The notes under the pieces: generated by a model
The model's database searches: none
The model's input: the letters and a program-made list of their open reading frames with translations, nothing else
Told to the model about the DNA's origin: nothing
In this document: positions 50,529-59,840 of the stretch, piece after piece
Numbering within the stretch: the stretch's first letter is position 1
How the letters are laid out: each line of letters begins with the position of its first letter
Source of the DNA: JBKEDS01 sp047975545
GTDB lineage: Bacteria; Bacteroidota; Bacteroidia; Flavobacteriales; Flavobacteriaceae
Direction: 5' to 3'
Assembly: GCA_047975545.1 (NCBI GenBank)
Contig: JBKEDS010000010.1
Location: 1-63,435 of the forward strand
Length of the DNA: 63,435 nt
Position numbers and translations under genes: made by a program

Positions 50529-51482
50529 TTGAACGAAATCATTATCGAATTAGAGGACATCGCCCCAAAAGAATTTTTCGGTGCCCAGAACACCAATATC
50601 GAACTGTTAAAAAAATACTTTCCCAAGTTAAAAATAGTAGCCCGTGGCAATAAAATAAAAGCCTTTGGCGAGGAGGAAATACTGGAGGAGTTCGACCGCA
50701 AGCTAAACAGCCTTTTGCACCACTTTACCAAGTACAACAAACTGGACGAAAACGCCATCGAGCGGGTGCTAACCAGTAGCACGGACGACGATTACGCCAC
50801 ATCCGAACAAGGCGGCGAGGTAATCGTCCACGGCGTAAGCGGCAAACTAATAAAAGCCCAAACCGCCAACCAGCGAAAACTGGTCGAAAGCATGCGCAAA
50901 AACGACATGGTATTTGCCATAGGCCCCGCCGGAACGGGCAAAACCTACACGGGCGTAGCCCTGGCCGTAAGGGCGCTAAAAAACAAAGAAGTAAAACGCA
51001 TTATTTTAACCCGTCCGGCGGTCGAGGCAGGCGAAAACCTCGGCTTTCTCCCCGGCGATTTAAAAGAAAAACTCGACCCCTACATGCAGCCCCTTTACGA
51101 TGCCCTTCGCGATATGATACCCGCCGAAAAACTGGCCCATTACATCGAAAACGGCACCATACAAATAGCCCCATTGGCCTTTATGCGCGGGCGCACGCTG
51201 GACAACGCCTTTGTAATCCTCGACGAAGGCCAAAACACCACCCACGCCCAAATGAAAATGTTCCTGACCCGAATGGGCAAAAACGCCAAATTTTTACTCA
51301 CGGGCGACCCCGGGCAAATCGACCTGCCACGGCGCACCATATCCGGGCTAAAAGAAGCCCTGCTAATCCTTAAAAACGTCGAGGGCGTAGGCATAATCGT
51401 TCTGGACGATAAGGACGTAATACGCCACCGATTAGTTAAAAAAATAATAGAAGCCTATAAAAGCATAGAAAACGTAGAATAA
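50529..51482 (+). CDS. PhoH family protein
   Basis: A 317-aa cytoplasmic ATPase. Walker A is GPAGTGKTYTGVALAVRALK (about residue 140), Walker B region FVILDEGQNTTHAQMKMFLT, and sensor GDPGQIDLP. The TTG start is supported by the family-like opening NEIIIELEDIAPKEFFG. An N-terminal KH-like RNA-binding domain (about 1-90) is present. PhoH proteins are linked to RNA handling and ribosome maturation, often with YbeY, which is not in this window. Confidence 0.94.
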   Translation: MNEIIIELEDIAPKEFFGAQNTNIELLKKYFPKLKIVARGNKIKAFGEEEILEEFDRKLNSLLHHFTKYNKLDENAIERVLTSSTDDDYATSEQGGEVIVHGVSGKLIKAQTANQRKLVESMRKNDMVFAIGPAGTGKTYTGVALAVRALKNKEVKRIILTRPAVEAGENLGFLPGDLKEKLDPYMQPLYDALRDMIPAEKLAHYIENGTIQIAPLAFMRGRTLDNAFVILDEGQNTTHAQMKMFLTRMGKNAKFLLTGDPGQIDLPRRTISGLKEALLILKNVEGVGIIVLDDKDVIRHRLVKKIIEAYKSIENVE

Positions 51483-51495
51483 ACCATTTTTTATT

Positions 51496-51641
51496 CGAAT
51501 AAATTTAAGTTAAATATTTGATTTTAAACCATTTAAGCAATACGGTAAAAAAACCGAAAGATTACTGTCCGTTGTTTTTGTTGATAGCCTTTTGTGGAGG
51601 CCTTTACCTTGGCTTTGCTAAATCCCTCAATGAGGGTTTCA
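51496..51641. repeat. Repeat family R2, copy b
   Basis: Starts CGAATAAATTTAAGTTAAAT, 14 bases after the phoH stop, and ends with the hairpin AATCCCTCAATGAGGGTTTC. See copy a at 43855. The hairpin may end phoH transcription. Confidence 0.75.
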
Positions 51642-51742
51642 GGAGCTTTAACCCGCTTTCGGCAGTCGCTGCTTTTGTTTTTTTTAGGAAAAACAAAAAC
51701 GAGCTCCAACAAAGCCTCAATCGGGGCTAAGCCAATCGCAGC
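51637..51742 (+). repeat. Repeat family R3, copy in plus orientation
   Basis: About 106 bases, inverted relative to the copy at 33333-33436 and adjoining R2 copy b. The family's core is CGGCAGTCGCTG, a hairpin of T and A runs, and GAGCTCCAACAAAGCCTC. Confidence 0.85.
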
Positions 51743-51768
51743 GGCAGTAATAACAGCAAACAATTAAG

Positions 51769-52020
51769 CGTCATTGCAAAGGAGGAACCGACTGAAGCAA
51801 TCTTTAAATTAATAATAAACAACGAATACCGAATAACGAAATTAGATATTTTGAAGTAAACCCCAGCATCATTGCGAAAGAGGAACGACTGAGGCAATCC
51901 GTATAATAAAAAAGCAACAAAATAATTAACAGACTGCCACGTCGCTTCGCTCCTCGCAGTAACGTAAAACATTACACCTTGCAGACGTCATTACAAAAGA
52001 GGGGATACTGAAACAATCTA
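51769..52020. repeat. Cluster of REP-like TCATTGCGAAAGAGG repeats
   Basis: Three related pieces at about 51769 (CGTCATTGCAAAGGAGGAAC), 51866 (CATCATTGCGAAAGAGGAAC) and 51985 (CGTCATTACAAAAGAGG), each followed by GACTGA(A/G)GCAATC or a variant. An inverse-type piece TCGCTTCGCTCCTCGCAGTA occurs near 51942. This is a known style of short dispersed repeat. No gene is present in 51483-52055. Confidence 0.7.
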
Positions 52021-52055
52021 AATTATTGAGAAACCAAACAACCAACAACCAAAAA

Positions 52056-53006
52056 ATGAGCAACACCATAACCAGTACCAATTTCCAATTTCCCAACCAA
52101 AAAAGCGTATACAAAGGCAAAGTACGCGAAGTATACAACATAAACAACGAACAATTGGTCATGATAGCCACCGACCGCCTATCGGCCTTCGACGTGGTTA
52201 TGCCCAAAGGCATACCGTACAAAGGGCAAATACTAAACCAAATAGCCACCAAAATGATGGCCGATACGCAGGATTTGGTACCCAACTGGCTAACCGCCAC
52301 GCCCGACCCCAACGTAGCCGTAGGCCTATTGTGCCAGCCCTTTAAGGTCGAAATGGTAATTAGGGGCTATATGTCCGGCCATGCCGCGCGCGAGTACAAA
52401 GCGGGCAAACGCATGCTTTGTGGCGTGCCCATGCCCGAAGGCATGAGGGAAAACGATGCCTTTCCGCAACCCATAATAACCCCTGCCACAAAAGCCGAAA
52501 TGGGCAACCACGACGAGGATATTTCCCGTGAAGACATTTTAAAAAGGGGCATAGTATCCGAAGAAGATTATGTAGTGTTAGAAGATTACACCCGAAAACT
52601 CTTCCAACGGGGCACCGAAATAGCTGCCAAACGAGGCCTAATATTGGTAGATACCAAATACGAGTTCGGTAAGACCAAGGACGGCAAAATTGTATTAATA
52701 GACGAAATACACACCCCCGATTCGTCCCGTTATTTCTATGCCGATGGTTACAAGGAGCGCCAAGCAAAAGGCGAAGCCCAAAAACAACTAAGCAAGGAGT
52801 TTGTGCGCCAATGGCTAATAAGCAACAACTTTCAAGGCCTACCCGGGCAAACCGTTCCGGTTATGAGCGACGAGTATATAAAAACCGTTAGCGAGCGCTA
52901 TATCGAGCTTTACGAAAACATTGCGGGCGAAACCTTTATAAAAGCCAATGTTAGCAATATTCAAGAGCGTATCGAGGCTAATGTTTTGGGGTATTTAAAA
53001 GTATAA
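52056..53006 (+). CDS. purC: Phosphoribosylaminoimidazolesuccinocarboxamide synthase
   Basis: A 316-aa enzyme when started at ATG 52056. It ligates aspartate to CAIR in purine synthesis, using ATP. SAICAR synthetase marks: KGKVREVYNI, TDRLSAFDVVMPKGIPYKGQ, and IDEIHTPDSSRYFYADGY. The longer TTG start at 52026 lies in repeat sequence and is rejected. The gene stands alone after a repeat-rich gap. Confidence 0.96.
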   Translation: MSNTITSTNFQFPNQKSVYKGKVREVYNINNEQLVMIATDRLSAFDVVMPKGIPYKGQILNQIATKMMADTQDLVPNWLTATPDPNVAVGLLCQPFKVEMVIRGYMSGHAAREYKAGKRMLCGVPMPEGMRENDAFPQPIITPATKAEMGNHDEDISREDILKRGIVSEEDYVVLEDYTRKLFQRGTEIAAKRGLILVDTKYEFGKTKDGKIVLIDEIHTPDSSRYFYADGYKERQAKGEAQKQLSKEFVRQWLISNNFQGLPGQTVPVMSDEYIKTVSERYIELYENIAGETFIKANVSNIQERIEANVLGYLKV

Positions 53007-53082
53007 ATTCCAAAAGTATTAACCAGGGTTCAATTGTTAAATGCGTGAAATACAATTTCTTGACAAATGGAGCTACGTAAGG

Positions 53083-53107
53083 TCACTTCGAGCGGAGTCG
53101 AGAAGTT
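53083..53107. repeat. REP-like palindrome
   Basis: CACTTCGAGCGGAGTCGAGAAG, an imperfect palindrome of a kind widespread in flavobacterial genomes. It lies in the 217-base gap between purC and the acyltransferase, where nothing else is visible. Confidence 0.6.
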
Positions 53108-53223
53108 TTTGTATTTGTGTTTTAAATATAGGTCTCGATATTTACCGCAAACCATGTTTAAGCCCCTTAATATCAAATGCGCGATCTGGTGGTTTTTAAC
53201 GCATTTATAATGAGTGTGTTGGT

Positions 53224-54390
53224 TTAGGGTTTGTTAATAGAGTTCAGGTTGTTGCTTCCCTTCACCTTTTCCACCAACTTCCTGCCCAAACTATACACAA
53301 AATGGTTGGTACGGGCGTAGTAAAACGATATAAAACAAACCACCAAAACAAATAAAACCGCCCCGATAATAGCTTCGGCAGGGCTTAACGACTGGTTAAA
53401 AAAACGTTTAAGCCCAACCCCCGTATAGCTGCCGTACAATATAATAAAGTGGATAACATACATGGACAGGGTTTTTTCGCCAATACGTGCGATTATCGAT
53501 TGTTTTAAAAAATTCTCGAACGTGTAAAAAACACCAAAAAGCACCAAAACATTGCCCATACGAATAAAAAGGTAGTTGTAGTCGGCACATTGGTAAATAA
53601 GTTCGATTTTTGTAAGTTGGTATAGTTTAAACAAAAACCCGGTAGAAAACTCAATCAAAAAAATACCAACCACGAAAAACGTAATAATAGTAAAAACCTT
53701 GAACTTGCTTCGGTGCGCGTGCCTAAAAAAAACGGTTGCCAAAAAAGCCCCAAAAGCCGAATACCCAAACCAAGGTAAAATGGTAAATACCGAGCCGTTG
53801 GCCTTGGTTAAATAATTGGCAATGGCCAAGGGCATATTGGTAATATCCAAATTTCGGTATAAAGGTTCTGTTAAAAAGCACATACAGCCAATACAGAACA
53901 AAATAGTCGAGAATATATAACTGTAACGGCTAAATAAGGTGTACAAACAAATTAAAATAATAAGCGATAGCCCGATACATTGCAAAACATCGACCACCAA
54001 AAAGTACGAATTAAAATGCCCTTGAAGCCAACTTACAATATTTATACGCAAACTGTAGCCTATAACAATAAGTAATACTCCTCGAAAAAGCCCTTTTTTA
54101 ATGCGCTCCCTATCGTTGCCCTTGGCTTTGGCACGCAGCAGCAAATAGGTAAACACCAACCCCGAAATGGTAAAAAACGTCGGGGCGGTAATCCCCCTGA
54201 AATACGACCAAATATTGTAAACCGTACTGGTGTCCACCCTGTAAACGGGGTCTAAAAGCGTATCGATAAAATGCCCTTGCAACATCATTAAAATAGCAAA
54301 CGCACGAACGGCATCTATAAAATATAAACGGGTGGTTTGTTCCAAAGGTTTTGTGTTGTCCAAAAAAGATATTTTAAAAATACACAACAA
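53224..54390 (-). CDS. Acyltransferase-like membrane protein (DUF1624/HGSNAT type)
   Basis: A 388-aa integral membrane protein with about ten helices. The opening RLYFIDAVRAFAILMMLQGHF is shared by DUF1624 and acyltransferase-3 families, and ITAPTFFTISGLVFTYLLLR follows. The His in QGHF is the likely functional residue. Family relatives acetylate sugars or lipids; the substrate is unknown. The exact start is uncertain (ATG at 54390 gives a 20-residue lead). Confidence 0.8.
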   Translation of the reverse strand: MLCIFKISFLDNTKPLEQTTRLYFIDAVRAFAILMMLQGHFIDTLLDPVYRVDTSTVYNIWSYFRGITAPTFFTISGLVFTYLLLRAKAKGNDRERIKKGLFRGVLLIVIGYSLRINIVSWLQGHFNSYFLVVDVLQCIGLSLIILICLYTLFSRYSYIFSTILFCIGCMCFLTEPLYRNLDITNMPLAIANYLTKANGSVFTILPWFGYSAFGAFLATVFFRHAHRSKFKVFTIITFFVVGIFLIEFSTGFLFKLYQLTKIELIYQCADYNYLFIRMGNVLVLFGVFYTFENFLKQSIIARIGEKTLSMYVIHFIILYGSYTGVGLKRFFNQSLSPAEAIIGAVLFVLVVCFISFYYARTNHFVYSLGRKLVEKVKGSNNLNSINKP

Positions 54391-54442
54391 AATAAAGCTA
54401 AAATGATATATTTATGAATTTTTAATAGCATATTTTTTATTA

Positions 54443-55801
54443 ATGAAAGAATTTATTGCAGAATTTGCATCGTTTGCATGGGGGCTTCCCTTGGTTATCC
54501 TGCTCATGGGCGGCGGGTTGTATTTGCTAATATTATCCCGTTTTTTGCCGTTTCGGTTTTTGGGCCATGCCATCCAGGTACTTCGTGGTAAGTACGACGA
54601 CCCCAACGATCCGGGACAGATTAGCCATTTTAAAGCCCTGTCCACTGCATTATCGTCTACAATAGGCATGGGCAATATTGCCGGGGTGGCGGTGGCCATT
54701 TCGGTAGGCGGCCCCGGTGCCATGTTCTGGATGTGGGTAAGTGCCGTTATAGGCATGGCCACCAAGTTTTTTACCTCAACCCTTGCGGTTATGTACCGTG
54801 GTAAGGATAGTGCGGGCGAGCTGCAAGGCGGCCCCATGTACTTTATTGTCGAAGGCTTGGGTAAATCGTGGAAACCCCTTGCGGTTATGTTCAGTTTTTT
54901 TGGGCTTTTGGGCGTTTTGCCCGTGGTTAACGTTAATCAGTTAACACAGGCCGTTAACGATATTCTTTTACGACCGAACGGGGTAGAGGTAGGGTTGAAA
55001 TCTAACTTAATCCTTGCTCTTGCATTGGTAAGTTTAACCTCGGTGGTTATTTTTGGGGGATTGGACCGAATTAGCAATGCAGCCTCAAAACTGGTGCCTT
55101 CTATGGTAATGTTATACTTTTTGCTGGTATTGGTTGTGCTTGTTTCAAATTACGAAGTTGTACCCCAATACTTTATCCTAATTTTTACCGATGCCTTTTC
55201 AGCCGAAAATTTTAAAGGCGATGCTTTTCTTGGCGGTGTTCTTGGCGGATTAATATTGTTGGGCATCAGGCGTGGTGCTTTTTCCAACGAAGCGGGCATA
55301 GGTACGGCGCCCATGGCGCACGGTGCGGCAAAAACCGCTGAGCCTGTTCGCGAGGGGCTTGTAGCCATGTTGGGGCCCGTAATCGACACCTTGGTGGTTT
55401 GTACGCTCACCGCTTTGGCCATTTTGGTTACGGGCGTTTGGGAAACCACGGCCGATAACGGCGTAAGCCTAACCGCCGCAGCCTTTAACCAAGCCATGCC
55501 CCAATACGGAAATTATCTGCTTATGGTGTGCGTGTTTGTTTTTAGTATTTCATCGCTGTTTTCGTATTCGTATTACGGTTCAAAATGCCTGTCTTTTTTA
55601 ATCGGGGCCAGCAAAAAGCACTATTTCAACTATATTTATATCCTCAGCATTATAATTGCGGTTATTTCACCTTTTAGTATGATGCTCGATTTAATCGATG
55701 GCGTTTTTGCCCTTATGGCCATTCCAACCATGGTAAGTACCCTAATTATGGCGCCAAGGGTTATAAAAGAATTCAAAAAATATAAACAACAGCTAAATTA
55801 A
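54443..55801 (+). CDS. Alanine/sodium symporter (AGCS family)
   Basis: A 452-aa transporter with about eleven helices. The family motif is LSSTIGMGNIAGVAVAISVG with GPGAMFWMWVSA following, then GGPMYFI, and RRGAFSNEAGIGTAPMAHGA. It takes up alanine or glycine with sodium. It is divergent from the acyltransferase, and precedes the acetate genes but is separated from them by repeat R1 copy c. Confidence 0.94.
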   Translation: MKEFIAEFASFAWGLPLVILLMGGGLYLLILSRFLPFRFLGHAIQVLRGKYDDPNDPGQISHFKALSTALSSTIGMGNIAGVAVAISVGGPGAMFWMWVSAVIGMATKFFTSTLAVMYRGKDSAGELQGGPMYFIVEGLGKSWKPLAVMFSFFGLLGVLPVVNVNQLTQAVNDILLRPNGVEVGLKSNLILALALVSLTSVVIFGGLDRISNAASKLVPSMVMLYFLLVLVVLVSNYEVVPQYFILIFTDAFSAENFKGDAFLGGVLGGLILLGIRRGAFSNEAGIGTAPMAHGAAKTAEPVREGLVAMLGPVIDTLVVCTLTALAILVTGVWETTADNGVSLTAAAFNQAMPQYGNYLLMVCVFVFSISSLFSYSYYGSKCLSFLIGASKKHYFNYIYILSIIIAVISPFSMMLDLIDGVFALMAIPTMVSTLIMAPRVIKEFKKYKQQLN

Positions 55802-55805
55802 TATT

Positions 55806-55901
55806 ATGAAAGCCCATAATGGGCATTTGGCAGGGCAAAATTCGATACCCATCGAAATAATTAAATAGCTGAACCACAAGTTCTTGGTAAAATTTAAATA
55901 G
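55806..55901 (+). repeat. Repeat family R1, copy c (leader-like)
   Basis: Begins ATGAAAGCCC five bases after the symporter gene, with palindrome GCCCATAATGGGC and hairpin GAAC-CACAA-GTTC. It ends AAATTTAAATAG directly before the ATG of the DUF4212 gene. The leading ATG opens a 21-codon frame starting MKAHNGHLAGQN. Confidence 0.87.
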
Positions 55902-56156
55902 ATGAAAACAAACAAGGCTAAGGCCTACTGGAAGGAAAACATAAAATACGTCCTTATTTTGCTGTGCATTTGGTTTTTGGTGTCCTACGGTGCCGGAATT
56001 TTATTCAAGGACGAATTAGACAATATCCGATTGGGCGGCTTTAAGCTCGGCTTTTGGTTTGCCCAGCAAGGGTCGTTGTACGTGTTTGTCGTACTTATAT
56101 TTGTATATGTTCGCATTATGAACAAACTTGATAAAAAATATGGATATGATAAATAG
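55902..56156 (+). CDS. DUF4212 symporter small subunit
   Basis: An 84-aa protein with two helices (YVLILLCIWFLVSYGAGILF and LYVFVVLIFVYVRIMN) and the DUF4212 pattern (AYWKENIKY, GFWFAQQGS). In the VC_2705-type systems it partners with the sodium:solute symporter encoded next. It overlaps that gene by 17 bases. Its 5' leader is repeat R1 copy c. Confidence 0.92.
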   Translation: MKTNKAKAYWKENIKYVLILLCIWFLVSYGAGILFKDELDNIRLGGFKLGFWFAQQGSLYVFVVLIFVYVRIMNKLDKKYGYDK

Positions 56157-57876
56157 TTTGTTTATTTCAGGTGAATGGAACGTGCAAAACTGGACCTATA
56201 TTCTTGTAGGCATAACATTTGCCATATATATAGGAATAGCCATTTGGTCCCGGGCGGCCTCGACAAAAGAATTTTACGTGGCCGGGGGCGGTGTGTCGCC
56301 TTTGGCAAACGGTATGGCCACGGCAGCCGATTGGATGAGTGCCGCATCGTTTATTTCCATGGCTGGTATTATTTCGTTTTCAGGCTACGACGGATCGGTG
56401 TATTTAATGGGCTGGACGGGCGGCTATGTGCTTTTGGCATTATTGCTCGCACCGTATTTGCGCAAGTTCGGGAAATTTACCGTTCCCGATTTTATTGGCG
56501 ATAGGTACTATTCCAAAACAGCAAGATTGGTAGCCGTATTCTGTGCGCTTCTCGTATCGTTTACCTATGTAGCGGGGCAAATGCGAGGTGTAGGTATCGT
56601 ATTTTCAAGGTTTTTGGAAGTCGATATTAATACGGGCGTTATAATAGGTATGATAATCGTTCTGTTTTACGCCGTTCTCGGAGGTATGAAAGGTATTACT
56701 TATACGCAAGTGGCGCAATATTGCGTGCTTATTTTTGCCTTTATGGTGCCTGCCATTTTTATATCGTTTCAAATAACGGGAAACCCCATTCCGCAATTTG
56801 GCTTTGGAGGCACTTTGGCCGATGGTTCCGGCACGTATTTATTGGATAAATTGGACGGTTTAAGTACCGAACTGGGCTTTGCCGAATACACCAATGGCTC
56901 AAAATCCATAATAGATGTGTTTGCCATAACCTTAGCGTTAATGGTAGGTACGGCGGGACTGCCCCATGTTATTGTTAGGTTTTTTACCGTTAAGCGGGTT
57001 AAGGATGCCCGAAAATCGGCAGGCTTGGCCTTGCTGTTAATCGTTATTTTATATACAACCGCACCCGCAGTTGCCGTTTTTGCCCGAACCAATTTAATCG
57101 AAACCGTTTCCAACAAGCCCTATGCCGATATGCCCGAATGGTTCGTAAAATGGGAAAAAACGGGATTGATAAGTTTTACCGATAAAAATAACGACGGCAA
57201 CATTCAATATCTTGCCGATACAGCAAAAAACGAATTGGAGGTCGATAGGGATATTATGGTTTTGGCCAACCCCGAAATAGCCAAGTTGCCCAACTGGGTT
57301 ATTGCCTTGGTTGCGGCAGGAGGCTTGGCTGCTGCTTTGTCTACCGCAGCAGGCCTGCTGTTGGTAATATCGGCTTCGGTGTCGCACGATTTGGTTAAAA
57401 AAATAATAAAACCCGATATTTCCGAACAAGGCGAATTAATTGCCGCCCGTATATCGGCCATTGGAGCCGTTTGTGTTGCCGGGTACTTTGGCATTAACCC
57501 GCCCGGATTTGTGGCTGCCGTTGTGGCGCTTGCCTTTGGTTTGGCCGCGGCCTCGTTTTTCCCCGCCATTATCCTCGGTATATTTTATAAGAAAATGAAT
57601 AAGGAAGGCGCTATTGCCGGAATGGTCGTGGGTATTGGCTTTATGCTGTTTTATATGATAAAATTTAAATTGGGCTGGTTGGATGAAACCGTACCAGATA
57701 AAAGCCAATGGTGGTTTGGTATTTCGCCCGAAGGCTTTGGCGCCGTGGCCATGGGCATTAATTTCATTGTATCTGTAATTATTATGAAATTTACGCCAAA
57801 TCCGCCCGAAGAGGTACAGGAAATAGTAGAAAACATCAGGATTCCAAGTGGGGTGGGGGAAGCCGTGGGCCATTAA
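56140..57876 (+). CDS. Sodium:solute symporter, probable acetate permease
   Basis: A 578-aa symporter of the SSS family (VC_2705 subfamily), with 13 helices. Marks: AASTKEFYVAGGGVSPLANG, ATAADWMSAASFISMAG, and the sodium-site region ALSTAAGLLLVISASVSHDL. ATG at 56140 or 56146 overlaps the DUF4212 stop. Association with acs suggests acetate or another short-chain acid as substrate. Confidence 0.93.
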   Translation: MDMINSLFISGEWNVQNWTYILVGITFAIYIGIAIWSRAASTKEFYVAGGGVSPLANGMATAADWMSAASFISMAGIISFSGYDGSVYLMGWTGGYVLLALLLAPYLRKFGKFTVPDFIGDRYYSKTARLVAVFCALLVSFTYVAGQMRGVGIVFSRFLEVDINTGVIIGMIIVLFYAVLGGMKGITYTQVAQYCVLIFAFMVPAIFISFQITGNPIPQFGFGGTLADGSGTYLLDKLDGLSTELGFAEYTNGSKSIIDVFAITLALMVGTAGLPHVIVRFFTVKRVKDARKSAGLALLLIVILYTTAPAVAVFARTNLIETVSNKPYADMPEWFVKWEKTGLISFTDKNNDGNIQYLADTAKNELEVDRDIMVLANPEIAKLPNWVIALVAAGGLAAALSTAAGLLLVISASVSHDLVKKIIKPDISEQGELIAARISAIGAVCVAGYFGINPPGFVAAVVALAFGLAAASFFPAIILGIFYKKMNKEGAIAGMVVGIGFMLFYMIKFKLGWLDETVPDKSQWWFGISPEGFGAVAMGINFIVSVIIMKFTPNPPEEVQEIVENIRIPSGVGEAVGH

Positions 57877-57932
57877 TACAATTCTTTTTATATCTTTATC
57901 AAAATAAACTAAAATTAAACTAAATAACACGT

Positions 57933-59840
57933 ATGAGCAATTACCACATTAAACACTTAGAAGAATATTATCAAGTTTATCGTAAATCGGTTCGCGAACC
58001 CGAAAATTTTTGGGAAGAAGTAGCCGAAGAACATTTTATGTGGCGTAAAAAATGGGATAAGGTGCTAAGTTGGGATTTTTCCAAACCCGAAGTAAAATGG
58101 TTCGAGGGCGCACAGCTAAACATTACCGAAAACTGTATAGACCGCCATTTAACCACCCGGGGCGATAAAACGGCTATTTTATTCGAACCCAATAACCCCG
58201 ATGCCCCGGCCGAGCACATTACGTACAGGCAATTGTACCACCGTGTTAATAAATTGGCAAACGTACTAAAAGCGCAGGGTATTAAAAAAGGCGACAGGGT
58301 TTGCATATACCTGCCCATGATACCCGAATTGGCTGTTGCCTTATTGGCATGCGCCCGTATAGGAGCCATACATTCCGTTGTGTTTGCAGGCTTCTCGTCC
58401 TCGGCATTAACCACCCGGATTAACGACAGCGATTGCAAGTTGGTTATTACCAGCGACGGCTCGTACCGAGGTGCCAAAACAATAGATTTAAAGGGGATTA
58501 TAGACGATGCTTTGGAAAATTGCCCCGGTGTTAAAACCGTTCTTGTGGTAAATCATATTAATTCCGAAATTAAAATGAAAGCAGGGCGCGACCAATGGAT
58601 CCAACCGCTTTTAGACGCTGCTTCGGACGAATGCAAGGCCGAGGTTATGAATGCCGAAGACCCCCTGTTCATTCTGTACACATCGGGTTCTACCGGAATG
58701 CCCAAGGGCATGGTGCATACCACGGCGGGCTATATGGTGTACACGGCATATACGTTTAAAAATGTATTTCAGTACAAGGAAAACGACGTGTATTGGTGTA
58801 CCGCCGATATTGGCTGGATAACGGGCCACAGTTATATTGTCTATGGACCTTTGGCAAACGGCGCCACAACGCTTATGTTCGAGGGCGTACCACATTACCC
58901 CGATTTCGGCCGCTTTTGGGATATTATCCAAAAACACAAGGTAACCCAATTTTACACGGCGCCAACCGCTATTAGGGCTTTGGCCAAACAAGGCGCCGAA
59001 TTGGTCGAGCAATACGATTTGTCCTCGATAAAAGTTCTTGGGTCGGTGGGCGAGCCTATTAACGAAGAGGCTTGGCACTGGTATAACGACAATATAGGAA
59101 AGCGCAAAAGCCCGATTGTAGATACTTGGTGGCAAACCGAAACGGGCGGCATTATGGTATCGCCAATTCCTTTTGTTACCCCAACAAAACCCACTTATGC
59201 AACATTGCCCTTTATTGGTGTGCAGCCTGCATTAATGGACGAAAACGGCGAAGAGTTGAAGGGGAATTTAGTGGAAGGCCGTTTGTGCATAAAATTCCCA
59301 TGGCCAAGTATGGCGCGCACGATTTGGAACAACCACGAGCGTTACCGAACCACTTATTTTTCAACATTTGATAATAAATATTTTACGGGCGATGGCGCTT
59401 TGCGGGACGAAGTAGGCTATTACCGAATTACGGGGCGTGTAGACGATGTTATAATTGTTTCCGGGCATAATTTGGGAACAGCGCCTATCGAAGATGCCAT
59501 TAACGAGCATCCTGCCGTAGCCGAATCTGCCATTGTTGGTTTCCCCCATGATGTAAAAGGCAATGCCCTGTACGGCTTTGTAATTTTAAAAGATGCGGGC
59601 GAAGGCCGTGTGCAGGACAATGTGCGAAACGAAATTAACCAGATTATTACCGAGCATATTGGCCCTATTGCCAAGTTGGACAAAATACAGTTTACAAGTG
59701 GATTGCCCAAAACCCGCTCAGGAAAAATCATGCGCCGCATTTTGCGCAAAATAGCTTGCAAGGATATTAGCAATTTGGGAGACACCAGTACTTTGTTAAA
59801 TCCCGAAGTGGTTCAGGAAATTATCGATAACGCATTGTAG
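57933..59840 (+). CDS. acs: Acetate-CoA ligase (AMP-forming)
   Basis: A 635-aa acetyl-CoA synthetase. It contains YTSGSTGMPKGMVHTTAGY, WWQTETGG, and YFTGDGALRDEVGYYRITGR. The C-terminal LPKTRSGKIMRR holds the Lys that is acetylated in homologues to switch the enzyme off. It activates acetate brought in by the upstream symporter and feeds the TCA cycle. It starts 56 bases after the symporter gene. Confidence 0.97.
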   Translation: MSNYHIKHLEEYYQVYRKSVREPENFWEEVAEEHFMWRKKWDKVLSWDFSKPEVKWFEGAQLNITENCIDRHLTTRGDKTAILFEPNNPDAPAEHITYRQLYHRVNKLANVLKAQGIKKGDRVCIYLPMIPELAVALLACARIGAIHSVVFAGFSSSALTTRINDSDCKLVITSDGSYRGAKTIDLKGIIDDALENCPGVKTVLVVNHINSEIKMKAGRDQWIQPLLDAASDECKAEVMNAEDPLFILYTSGSTGMPKGMVHTTAGYMVYTAYTFKNVFQYKENDVYWCTADIGWITGHSYIVYGPLANGATTLMFEGVPHYPDFGRFWDIIQKHKVTQFYTAPTAIRALAKQGAELVEQYDLSSIKVLGSVGEPINEEAWHWYNDNIGKRKSPIVDTWWQTETGGIMVSPIPFVTPTKPTYATLPFIGVQPALMDENGEELKGNLVEGRLCIKFPWPSMARTIWNNHERYRTTYFSTFDNKYFTGDGALRDEVGYYRITGRVDDVIIVSGHNLGTAPIEDAINEHPAVAESAIVGFPHDVKGNALYGFVILKDAGEGRVQDNVRNEINQIITEHIGPIAKLDKIQFTSGLPKTRSGKIMRRILRKIACKDISNLGDTSTLLNPEVVQEIIDNAL

